A stretch of 15,751 bases of DNA from an uncultured Sutterella sp. (GTDB taxonomy: Bacteria > Pseudomonadota > Gammaproteobacteria > Burkholderiales > Burkholderiaceae_F). The position numbers and the translations under genes were made by a program. The notes beneath the pieces are model-generated. The model was not told where the DNA came from. It made no database searches and was given only the letters and a program-made list of their open reading frames with translations. The stretch lies in the NCBI GenBank assembly GCA_905202595.1, contig CAJKSP010000049.1, positions 1-15,751 on the forward strand, written 5' to 3'. This document shows, piece after piece, positions 1-6,285 of the stretch. The stretch's first letter is position 1. The number at the start of each line of letters is the position of its first letter.

Positions 1-2
1 GG

Positions 3-122
3 AAGCGCACGGCTATCAGCATTGCCCGCGAGTACGGCATCAGCCGAACGACGCTTCTTTTGATCAACCAATTTGGTCCAAAAAAAACGTCCGCATCCCC
101 TATTGGCAGATACTTCCTTTAG
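3..122 (+). pseudogene. C-terminal fragment of a helix-turn-helix protein (recombinase or transposase-like), truncated by the window edge
   Basis: One open frame runs in from the left edge and stops at 120-122, giving 39 residues. It contains the stretch AISIAREYGISRTTLL, which has the spacing of a helix-turn-helix as found at the C-terminus of serine recombinases and in many transposases; the family itself cannot be fixed from 39 residues. The frame crosses an A8 run (80-87). The second copy of this DNA (5221-5276, inverted) has only seven bases in that run, which changes the downstream reading, so the C-terminal residues after GPKK are unreliable. The fragment may be the end of an intact gene lying outside the window or a relic. 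No start can be assigned. Confidence 0.4.
45..101 (+). repeat. 57-bp inverted repeat, left copy (partner 5221-5276)
   Basis: Reverse-complementing 5221-5276 gives this sequence with one difference, an A8 run here against a seven-base run there. Identity stops sharply on both sides. It lies inside the helix-turn-helix fragment. It contains two short palindromes, ACCAATTTGGT and TTGATCAA. Confidence 0.9.
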
Positions 123-228
123 TTTTACAGATTCGACTATCAGACAAAGCATGCTCACGGCATGCTTCCTCCTCCCACCACACGATCGCTTCAGGGCGAG
201 GATCTCTATCAAGGGACAAAACTAATTA

Positions 229-239
229 CCCCCCCCCCC
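229..239. repeat. Homopolymeric C11 tract
   Basis: Eleven consecutive C residues follow AATTA in the non-coding stretch 3' of the fadL-type gene. Tracts of this length slip during replication and in sequencing. No credible gene or promoter element is placed so that the tract would switch it. The open frame running through it on the plus strand is antisense to the fadL-type gene for most of its length. Confidence 0.85.
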
Positions 240-327
240 ACTGAAGGGGCAGCGAGTCCACGAAGTGGAAATCTTTCGAAACGCACCTCGATCCCGCCAA
301 GATCAAACTGCTCAGCAGTGAGGGACA

Positions 328-353
328 GGAGGCGGCCGCATCATGCCGCCTCC
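328..353 (-). terminator. Hairpin downstream of the fadL-type gene, possible terminator
   Basis: Perfect 9-bp arms, GGAGGCGGC and GCCGCCTCC, enclose an 8-nt loop. The hairpin sits 34 bases beyond the stop codon of the minus-strand outer-membrane gene. It is GC-rich and stable, but the minus-strand sequence after it has no real T tract, so it is either a weak intrinsic terminator or an mRNA 3'-end stabiliser. The rest of 123-386 shows nothing recognisable besides the C11 tract. Confidence 0.45.
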
Positions 354-386
354 CTACCCTTTCATGGAGCAATGGCTTGCCCAATT

Positions 387-1664
387 TCAGAATGCATAGC
401 CGATGGAGAGCGAAACCATATCGGCCGACAGATCGCGGCTAGCCCCTCTGCTGACATTGACGTTCTCAAGCCTTGGATAGCTCCGTTCGCGCATCCAAAC
501 ATGGGCATAGCTCATATCGAGCCGCCAGTTTTCCCATTTGAGGCCTGTGCCTAGGCTGACGCCCGTGCGGCCGCTGCTCGGAAGCGTGAAGTCTGCATGC
601 GCCTCGTTGGCGACCGGCGTTTCGTGCCAGATGCCTGCACGCAGGGCCAGCCAATCCATGGGTTCATATTCCACGCTGGCATTGAAGTTCCATCCGTCGC
701 GCCATTCCTTTTTGTCGGTGGACAGAAAATCGGAATCGAACCGAATATTCAGCGAATCAAAAGCAGACCAGCGGGTGAAGACCGTTCCGACTTCAACGCT
801 CAGATTGTCCAGCGGACGGTAGGTCAGACCCAGCGCAAAGGAGTCAGGAAGCCGTACCTGGCTGTGGATGCCCGTCGGAGCGGCGTGAGGCACTTGGTCC
901 ATCTCAGCCAACTGGTTATCATCATAGCGGGAAAAGTCAGCCGAGCCGTCGATGTTGAGCGTCACAGGACTCTTGTAGGCAAAGCCCAAAGACAGCTTGT
1001 CGGTCATGCGCAAATGGACGCCCAAGTGCACCCCGACGCCCCACCCCGAACCGTCAAGCGTCATCTGGATATCATCTACCTTCATTATGAAGCCGTGCTC
1101 TGGCTTTTGGAGGCAAGGTAGCTGCTCTCCCATGGCAAAGCTCGCGTGCATGACTTCAAGGCCGGCCGAAACGGACAGGGCCTCGTTGACCTTCAACGCC
1201 GCCGTGGGCATGAAGGAAAACGTTTTGAACTTCATGCTGGTTTGTTCGTAGCGGCCTAGCCAATCGGCTGGGAATTCATGATTCAGGCCGAAGCGCGAGA
1301 ACATGCCTAGCCCCAGCCAGAAGCGGTCGTTGAGCTGGCGGGTGAGGTAGGCGTAAGGCAGTGTCAGACTATGGAACTTGGCTGACGCAGCCGTCTGGCT
1401 GCCGTCTCTCTCAAAGACAAAAGAGCTCTCAGGAGAAATGGAGGCAAAGCCCACCATGACTTGAGTCCCAGGCAAACGGGTGATGCCTGCTGCGTTGTAG
1501 GCAATAGCCGACGGATCGTCCGCACGTCCCACCATGCCTCCTGCCAATGACATGCCTCTGGAACTCCATTGCGTCAGGGAAAAGCCTTCGGCCTTGGCCT
1601 CTGTCATCGGGTAGGCGCACAAGAGACAGACTGCTGATAGGACATATAGTTTTGTGATACGCAT
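387..1664 (-). CDS. FadL/OmpP1/TodX-family outer-membrane transport protein
   Basis: The 425-residue protein begins with a Sec signal peptide (about 1-25, ending TEAKA). The mature N-terminus has the family pattern of a short hatch leading into DDPSAIAYNAAG (49-60). The rest is alternating amphipathic beta strands, and the chain ends SIGYAF, with the terminal Phe expected for BAM-assembled barrels. FadL-family proteins form a monomeric 14-strand barrel that moves hydrophobic molecules such as fatty acids or aromatics across the outer membrane; the substrate here cannot be read from sequence. The conserved NPA turn of FadL/TodX appears as NAA (57-59). The ATG start is the only good one upstream of the signal peptide, although its ribosome site is weak (GCGAAG very close). 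The gene stands alone, divergent from decayed DNA and bracketed with it by the 56/57-bp inverted repeat. Confidence 0.85.
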   Translation of the reverse strand: MRITKLYVLSAVCLLCAYPMTEAKAEGFSLTQWSSRGMSLAGGMVGRADDPSAIAYNAAGITRLPGTQVMVGFASISPESSFVFERDGSQTAASAKFHSLTLPYAYLTRQLNDRFWLGLGMFSRFGLNHEFPADWLGRYEQTSMKFKTFSFMPTAALKVNEALSVSAGLEVMHASFAMGEQLPCLQKPEHGFIMKVDDIQMTLDGSGWGVGVHLGVHLRMTDKLSLGFAYKSPVTLNIDGSADFSRYDDNQLAEMDQVPHAAPTGIHSQVRLPDSFALGLTYRPLDNLSVEVGTVFTRWSAFDSLNIRFDSDFLSTDKKEWRDGWNFNASVEYEPMDWLALRAGIWHETPVANEAHADFTLPSSGRTGVSLGTGLKWENWRLDMSYAHVWMRERSYPRLENVNVSRGASRDLSADMVSLSIGYAF

Positions 1665-1775
1665 CTTCGCAAAAACCTAGTCGTAGCAGAGAGTTAGGGC
1701 ATCCATTTCATGATAGTTGAACACATGGGGATGCGGGGAAAAATTGAGCTAGGCGAGGTGCGGACAGAAGTTGGA

Positions 1776-2100
1776 TCAAGTCCACCGCTTGAAGTCCAAA
1801 CATGCATCTTCAAACTGGATGCGCTCGAGCGAGAAAGACATATTTGCAACTAGAGGCGCATGTCGAATGCTTGACAGCCTCTCCGCCCTGAAGGACGGCA
1901 ACTCCACCGGCGCCCTTTCCGGCATAGCCGGAGACGGTCGCTTCAATACTTTTTCCCTGCGGGCCTGCACATCTCTTGCAGAAAGGCCGGCTCACTAAAT
2001 CTCTATTCGTTCGGCGGAGCTCCCAACAAACTCTGAAGCACTACCCGCGCCAGGGGATATTGTGTGACCGCATCCTGCAGGTCTCACGATATGCCATGAC
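1776..2100 (-). pseudogene. Relic of a TnpB-element 3' end (second copy)
   Basis: This stretch is a diverged direct copy of 5283-5560. Both read on the minus strand as a chain containing KRCAGPQ, then IEVTVTGYAGKG-like residues, then GVAVLQGGE; the copy here reads IEATVSGYAGKGAGGVAVLQGGE in two overlapping halves. The 5283-5560 copy continues upstream into a TnpB-type zinc ribbon, which assigns this one as the 3' portion of the same kind of element. No start codon, catalytic motif or intact frame remains. The stretch 1665-1775 between it and the fadL-type gene holds only the leader of that gene. Confidence 0.5.
1883..1898 (-). repeat. TnpB-element right-end-like hairpin (copy 1)
   Basis: Read on the minus strand it is CCGTCC-TTCA-GGGCGG, a 6-bp stem with one T·G pair. 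On the plus strand the same position would be a C/A mismatch, so the stem is sound only in a minus-strand transcript. Such stem-loops are common at the right ends of IS200/IS605 and IS607-type elements and at the 3' end of their guide RNAs. Confidence 0.5.
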
Positions 2101-2287
2101 AACAATTCCCGACCTGCGTTGCATCACTGCACGGGATAACCATCATGGGAGACAACGATCGACTGAAAGAAACCAAGAAAATAAGCTCTTAAAAGAACTT
2201 TAATTTTTGAGTAGATTGTTTCAAAAATCTGTCGTTTTGTAGCTCACAATCCCTGGCGCTTGACACTTCTGTAGCTTTTGGCAGAGA

Positions 2288-2377
2288 TATGGATAGGCAG
2301 ACGACATGTGCGCCTCCCGCTTCCTGCCGCCGCACATAATTGACATTCGCCTCGCCAAATGTGTCGGTGAGATCTGC
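2288..2377. repeat. Diverged direct repeat, copy A (partner 2707-2811)
   Basis: Shares TATGGATAGGCAG at one end and CATTCGCCTYGCCAAATG-type sequence at the other with 2707-2811. Copy B carries an extra block of about 15 bases in the middle. On the minus strand both copies read as related peptides (LTDTFGEANV here, LTDSFGKANV in copy B), which suggests duplicated protein-coding remnants of an unidentified gene. The two copies flank the small ORF 2448-2585. Confidence 0.7.
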
Positions 2378-2420
2378 ACAACAAGAAGCCAGCCTAAACA
2401 CCAAGCCGCAACGCAAGAAG

Positions 2421-2440
2421 GGCCGCCCCGAAGGACGACC
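2421..2440 (-). terminator. Stem-loop with TTCG tetraloop just 3' of the small ORF
   Basis: On the minus strand it reads GGTCGTCC-TTCG-GGGCGGCC, an 8-bp stem with two T·G pairs and a UUCG loop, beginning 7 bases after the stop codon of the small ORF. On the plus strand the two wobble positions are mismatches, so the structure belongs to a minus-strand RNA. The sequence after it (CTTCTTGCG) is only mildly T-rich. It also resembles the TnpB-end hairpins at 1883-1898 and 5287-5302, so it could be a third relic of that hairpin instead of a terminator. Confidence 0.5.
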
Positions 2441-2447
2441 CCTGCGA

Positions 2448-2585
2448 TTAACGCTTCTTGCGGAGCATGATCCACAGCACGATCACGATAACGACGGTGA
2501 GTCCATCGAAATGGATGCCGCCGTCAATCGAGACCAATACCTGCTGTGGTATGATCTGACACGAAGCAAGGGTTAGGCTTCGCAT
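2448..2585 (-). CDS. Small single-span membrane peptide, 45 residues, unrecognised
   Basis: The frame starts at an ATG preceded by AAGGA with a 6-base gap, a good ribosome site, and encodes 45 residues. The N-terminal half is polar, then DGLTVVIVIVLWIMLRKKR (28-45 region) forms one hydrophobic helix of about 13 residues ending in a basic tail, the usual topology of small inner-membrane peptides with the C-terminus inside. I do not recognise the family. The architecture resembles type I toxin peptides (Fst, TisB and Ldr classes) and also ordinary small regulatory membrane proteins. A stem-loop follows the stop directly and another hairpin (2610-2632) lies in the leader. It is surrounded by decayed DNA, and a pair of diverged direct repeats flanks it, so survival of an intact frame and ribosome site is notable. 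It could still be a chance ORF. Confidence 0.4.
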   Translation of the reverse strand: MRSLTLASCQIIPQQVLVSIDGGIHFDGLTVVIVIVLWIMLRKKR

Positions 2586-2609
2586 TACCGTTCCTTGCAT
2601 CATTGACTC

Positions 2610-2632
2610 AGCCCGTGTTTGCCGCACGGGCT
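2610..2632. other. Hairpin upstream of the small ORF
   Basis: Perfect 8-bp arms AGCCCGTG and CACGGGCT enclose a 7-base loop. On the minus strand it falls in the presumed leader of the small ORF, about 10 bases before its AAGGA ribosome site. On the plus strand it is followed by TTGTCGTAT and could act as a weak terminator, for example of an antisense RNA. The sequence alone does not decide between these. Confidence 0.45.
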
Positions 2633-2706
2633 TTGTCGTATCTACACCCCTTTCGGGGACCTATCCACGGCTTTCGCCATGAATCCTTTCCTTGGCCACC
2701 GGTAGG

Positions 2707-2811
2707 TATGGATAGGCAGGCGGCATCTTCGCCTCCCACATCTTGCTTCCGCACATTATTTATTGCATAGGCCTTGACATTCGCCTTGCCAAATGAGTCG
2801 GTGAGGTTTGC
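2707..2811. repeat. Diverged direct repeat, copy B (partner 2288-2377)
   Basis: Same relationship as described for copy A, with the extra internal block at roughly 2758-2774. Beyond the repeat the two surroundings share nothing that I can align. Confidence 0.7.
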
Positions 2812-2817
2812 CGAAAC

Positions 2818-2910
2818 TTGAAAGCTGTGCAGCTCTCGGAATTGGAGAAAAGATGCGGCACGGCCGTCGCAAAAATCATGGAGAGCTCTGGACTCTTATG
2901 CAGTTTGTGC
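2818..2910 (+). pseudogene. Fragment resembling the winged-helix end of the AlbA_2-type protein
   Basis: The plus-strand frame contains LSELEKRCGTAVAKIMESSGL. The intact gene at 3535-5040 has LSELEKKGSMTVSEIMESSGL at residues 441-461, so 15 of 21 residues match and the DNA is clearly related (compare 4852-4917). Similarity ends at the point where the intact protein continues into SRNTVSAKL. This is the remains of a paralogous gene or of a partial duplication. It has no start or domain of its own. Confidence 0.6.
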
Positions 2911-3294
2911 GAGAGCGCATTTTTCATCCTGGCAGAAGACGCCCTCGGTCATCATGTAGTCGAAAGGCTTCTTGCCTTCGTCCGAATGCAGATGAACTTC
3001 ATGCCGCGGGCTTCCAGCATGCCGCAAAGCTCTTCGGCTTCCTTGCGGCAGGATACAAAACGGCACTGCAGCGCCGGCCGGAAGCTCATTGACAAACGCT
3101 TCGCAGCCCGCAAGCCCGAGCTTGTCGTGCTGGTCCGTGCGGGCGCAGAAGGAACATGAATTTTGATGAAATTTTCTAACAGGACAACGCCTCTTCATGC
3201 AGACGTCCAAAGCACTGACCAGCGCCCTTCTTCTGATACGAAGTTGCGCAACGCCCTCGTGTATGCGGGTGCGCCCGAAAAGACTCCAAATCAT
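2896..3294 (-). pseudogene. Decayed ORF, family not recognised
   Basis: The minus-strand frame is open for 132 codons but has no convincing ribosome site. It appears frameshifted internally: in the middle (about 2985-3075) a neighbouring frame reads RFVSCRKEAEELCGMLEARG, which looks much more protein-like than the long frame, while the ends (FCARTDQHDKLGLAGCEAF and KPFDYMMTEGVFCQDEKC) read well in the long frame. The KEAEEL...LEARG pattern is loosely like the start of a helicase C-terminal domain, but this is too weak to name. It overlaps the end of the winged-helix fragment, so both are remnants. Between 3295 and 3440 the DNA is AT-rich with no gene. Confidence 0.35.
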
Positions 3295-3447
3295 TCAAAA
3301 CAAATGCTAAGAACGCGAACCTGCCTTTAACTCACCGATAGTATGCTTTGAAGAATACTTATTCCAATTAACAATATAGTTACTTCTGGGTTCTCAAAAG
3401 GCTCACCAAATACCAAAATATTCAAGCTGAAATAAGTACACTTATTT

Positions 3448-3485
3448 GTATACTAGCATCAATTTTGGTATAGCTACTATACCAA
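3448..3485 (+). promoter_or_regulatory. Candidate promoter with an overlapping 9-3-9 inverted-repeat operator
   Basis: Positions 3465-3485 read TTGGTATAG-CTA-CTATACCAA, a perfect 9-bp inverted repeat around 3 bases, 50 bases before the ATG of the AlbA_2-type gene. A plausible sigma-70 promoter overlaps it: TTGTAT near 3446-3451 and, 17 bases on, TATAGC inside the left arm with an upstream TGG. A repressor bound here would block that promoter. Because the downstream protein carries a winged helix, autoregulation is an attractive but untested possibility. Confidence 0.55.
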
Positions 3486-3534
3486 CCCCCCATCAGAAGA
3501 GGCTCTCATTCGCTAAAAGCATTCAGGATTCGCT

Positions 3535-5040
3535 ATGCAATGCCTCCCTGCAAACCTGCTAACAGCCATTGAACGCATGCGGCTGATTGGCTCAGATGCG
3601 CAGCGCTGCGAGGTCAAAGCGGCTAAAAAAACGCTTCCTGAAAGCATTGCAGAGACCATCTCGGCATTTGCCAATCGCGACGGCGGCACCATCATTCTCG
3701 GGCTGGACGAAAAAAGCAATTTTTCTACGATTTCTGACTTTCAAGCCGGTCCTATTCATGATGCCTTGCTCCGGATCGGAGATGACTTCACGCCGCCTTG
3801 CCATCTCGACATCGAACGCTATCCCTTTGAAGGTTCTGAAATTGTCGTAGCCGTTGTTGAACCGGCACCTTTGGATCAACGTCCCTGCTTCATCACCAAG
3901 AAAGGACTGCGATACGGTTCATTTGTTCGAACCGGAGACGGCGACAAGAGACTGACCGACTACGAAATCGAACGCCTTCGCGAATTTCACCAGCAGCCTT
4001 CATTTGATCGGCAGCCGGTCTGTGAAGCATCTCTGGACGATCTGGATTCGTCCATTCTTGATGCCATTGTCCAGCGCAATCGCGAAATCACGCCTCGAAT
4101 CTTCGGGAAGATGGATCGCTTGGCCATTTTGACCAAACTAGGCGCCATCGCGCAGGATCCCCAAGACAGCGGTCGATACGTTCCAACGCTGGCAGGCTTG
4201 CTGGCGGCTGGAACTTTTCCGCAAGAGTTCTTTCCTCGCCTCAACATTACTTTCACCGTGTATCCCGGCGTGACGAAGGCGCAAGTCGACGGCATTCGCT
4301 ACATCGATACGCAGTCTGTCAACGGCTCCATCCCCGAAATGCTCATGAGTTCGCTGGAATTACTCAAAAAGCACATGAACAAAGGGGCGCTCATCCAGGG
4401 TGCATTGCGAAAAGAAATCACGGACTATCCTCTTCTAGCATGCCGAGAAGCCATCATCAATGCACTGCAGCATCGCGATTATTCGCCGAGCGGCAGAGGA
4501 TCCCAGGTCCAGATCAACCTGTTTGCAGACAGACTCGAGATATTGAATCCCGGCGGCTTGTACGGGGCGGCATCGTTCAGCAGTCTGCCTCGCGGCATTT
4601 CCGCAACCCGAAACGCAAGGCTGTCCCAGCTATTGGAATACACACCCTTCCAGACGCCCGGAGAAGAGCTCGGATACGTTATTGAAAATCGCGGCTCCGG
4701 ACTACAGCAAATCAAGGCGGAGCTTCAAGAAGCCTTGATGCCGGCAGCTGATCTCAAAGACTTTGTCTCGGCATTTCAAATCACGTTCTTCAAGCGGCGC
4801 CTTTCGCAAGAGGAACGCGACCGCAAACTGTGGAGCAACTTTGACGCTGCGCTGCTCTCCGAATTGGAGAAGAAAGGCAGCATGACGGTCTCTGAAATCA
4901 TGGAAAGCTCCGGACTCTCGCGCAATACCGTATCTGCAAAGCTGCGCGATCTTAAAAAGCGAGGCGTGATAGAAGGCACAGAGAGACCGAAGAGTCCAAA
5001 ACAGCGTTATCGCTTGGCTGGCAAGGACGCTGCTCAATAA
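3535..5040 (+). CDS. AlbA_2 (Schlafen-like) / HATPase / winged-helix putative transcriptional regulator
   Basis: The 501-residue protein has three recognisable parts. The N-terminal AlbA_2 domain (about 20-150) shows CEVKAA (25-30) and AFANRDGGTIILGLDE (44-59). A central to late GHKL-type ATPase-like part (about 300-395) has REAIINALQHRDYS (304-317), NPGGL (338-342) and ENRGSGL (384-390). A C-terminal winged helix (about 438-495) contains TVSEIMESSGLSRNTVSAKL. This layout is that of the COG2865 'predicted transcriptional regulator' group, often labelled RecG-like or ATP-binding; the true role is poorly known and some members travel with mobile elements or defence loci. The frame is closed by a stop just upstream, so the ATG at 3535 is the first start; AGGA lies 7 bases before it. 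It appears monocistronic with its own operator-like palindrome. After the stop, 5041-5220 shows no gene. Confidence 0.85.
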   Translation: MQCLPANLLTAIERMRLIGSDAQRCEVKAAKKTLPESIAETISAFANRDGGTIILGLDEKSNFSTISDFQAGPIHDALLRIGDDFTPPCHLDIERYPFEGSEIVVAVVEPAPLDQRPCFITKKGLRYGSFVRTGDGDKRLTDYEIERLREFHQQPSFDRQPVCEASLDDLDSSILDAIVQRNREITPRIFGKMDRLAILTKLGAIAQDPQDSGRYVPTLAGLLAAGTFPQEFFPRLNITFTVYPGVTKAQVDGIRYIDTQSVNGSIPEMLMSSLELLKKHMNKGALIQGALRKEITDYPLLACREAIINALQHRDYSPSGRGSQVQINLFADRLEILNPGGLYGAASFSSLPRGISATRNARLSQLLEYTPFQTPGEELGYVIENRGSGLQQIKAELQEALMPAADLKDFVSAFQITFFKRRLSQEERDRKLWSNFDAALLSELEKKGSMTVSEIMESSGLSRNTVSAKLRDLKKRGVIEGTERPKSPKQRYRLAGKDAAQ

Positions 5041-5220
5041 GACCAGCAGCCGCCGGACACAAGCGAGGGCTGCCGCCATTCTCATGTTCCTTGGCGAGGA
5101 GCAGAGGGATGTCGGCAGCTCCTTTGTATTGCGAAGCCTCATCGAACCCAAGCCGTCAGAGATCCTCGCCCTCTCAGCTTTATTTTGATCACTCTGTTTG
5201 AAAACACTTATTAGCTCTAA

Positions 5221-5276
5221 AGGGGATGCGGACGTTTTTTTGGACCAAATTGGTTGATCAAAAGAAGCGTCGTTCG
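5221..5276 (-). repeat. 56-bp inverted repeat, right copy (partner 45-101)
   Basis: Inverted copy of 45-101 with seven bases in the homopolymer run (5235-5241) where the left copy has eight. On the minus strand it reads RTTLLLINQFGPKK, the same peptide as in the edge fragment, then RPHPL and a stop. It begins only about 10 bases beyond the TnpB-type right-end hairpin, so it is the DNA flanking that relic. Confidence 0.9.
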
Positions 5277-5903
5277 AGCATTCTCTCCGCCCTGAAGAAC
5301 GGCGACTCCCCCAGTGCCCTTCCCGGCATAGCCGGTGACGGTTACTTCAATGGGTTTCTTTCTGCTGCGGACCTGCACATCTCTTGCGGAAAAGCCGTCT
5401 CACTAGAGCTCCAGCTCCATTCGTTCGGCGGAGCGCCCTACAGTCTCTAAGCCCGAAAATATTGCGGGAGGCCGCATCGTCCGCTTTCGCTTCGCATCCG
5501 CAGCATCGGCACGTGAGCCTACGTCCTGCAGTTCTCGGACGAAATGCCATAACCAGCACCGAGTTTTGGCGGGCGTTGCGGCGAGCTTTACTGGTCCGTC
5601 GAGATCGCAGGTAGCAGCCTTTTGAGCGACAGAAATGATGAAAGATTTGATTCTCTCGAAGATGACTTCAGGTGGGATCTCTTTGAGATGTCGTGCTACC
5701 TGCAGCTTCCCCGTCTGATTTTGGAAAACGCCGAATTTCGTCGCGTACACGTTGCGAATTTCGGCGAACTCGCGGATCCCGATATCGAGCCCCCAGCAGA
5801 AGGTATGCTTCTGCGTGCCGATGAGGTCGTCATCTCGGAAAGCTTTTCGATCGGAAAAGTTTCCCGAAACGCCCGCCATTCCTTGAGTGAAGCGTCGCGT
5901 CAT
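5277..5903 (-). pseudogene. Degraded tnpB (OrfB family) of an IS200/IS605- or IS607-type element
   Basis: On the minus strand one frame from about 5903 contains CWGLDIGIREFAEIRN, which fits the first RuvC motif of TnpB (the D of DxGI), followed by GVFQNQTGKLQVARHLK where TnpB has its conserved basic segment. After a frame change, 5347-5559 reads RLTCRCCGCEAKADDAASRN, a match to the second half of the TnpB zinc ribbon (C-x2-C-G ... AD..A..NI). Only about 95 codons separate the RuvC motif from the ribbon, far fewer than usual, and the second catalytic acidic motif is not visible, so there is an internal deletion as well as frameshifts. The plus-strand frame 5622-5975 opposite it is a shadow. 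It is not functional. Positions 5904-6285 contain no gene. Confidence 0.6.
5287..5302 (-). repeat. TnpB-element right-end-like hairpin (copy 2)
   Basis: Minus strand CCGTTC-TTCA-GGGCGG, pairing with two T·G wobbles. The substitution relative to copy 1 (C to T) keeps the pair as a wobble, which is what is expected if the RNA structure was once under selection. The element boundary should lie near 5278-5286, where the two relics stop resembling each other. Confidence 0.5.
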
Positions 5904-6285
5904 GCGTCAACAGAAGTGAATTGCTCTCTGCTCATGATGCACTTCGAATGTCCAGTTTCGATCTGCCCAGTATAGGAAGCTCCCGTTCACCGGGACGGCG
6001 CAAATTAACTGCAAAAAGATGCCTTGGAATATTTCCTGATCGATACGGGCGCTTGCTGCTCAGAAATAAGCCTAGTCTCATCCTCCCGTAAAACGGACAC
6101 TCCCGCCGATTCGAACACCTTTGCCAACAGCAAAGCCGGCCGTTCCCTCCAAAAAATCAACCTCCGCTTCTACGTAGTACAAACTCACAACTAGGACGGA
6201 TGCATCTCCTTTTTTATGCTTTTTGCCACTATCTCGATGCCAATTTTTGGCAACGAAGCCTGCTCAGCGAATTGGGAGATTTCTC

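Noticed and set aside
162..554. Plus-strand 130-codon frame across the C11 tract
   Set aside because: It runs antisense into the fadL-type gene, has no ribosome site and encodes low-complexity, non-protein-like sequence.
2960..3080. Helicase C-terminal-like pattern in the decayed minus-strand ORF
   Set aside because: Only one short stretch in a shifted frame looks alike; no ATPase or other helicase motifs are seen, so no name was given.
1776..3294. CRISPR array in the repeat-rich zone
   Set aside because: The repeats are two-copy, long and diverged, with no regular short repeat-spacer periodicity.
5622..5975. Plus-strand 117-codon frame with fairly natural composition
   Set aside because: It lies opposite the tnpB relic, whose minus-strand RuvC-like and zinc-ribbon motifs explain the DNA better; no ribosome site.
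6223..6285. Upstream ATG start for the porin
   Set aside because: No ribosome site, and the added residues place charged sequence ahead of a complete signal peptide that starts at the GTG at 6286.
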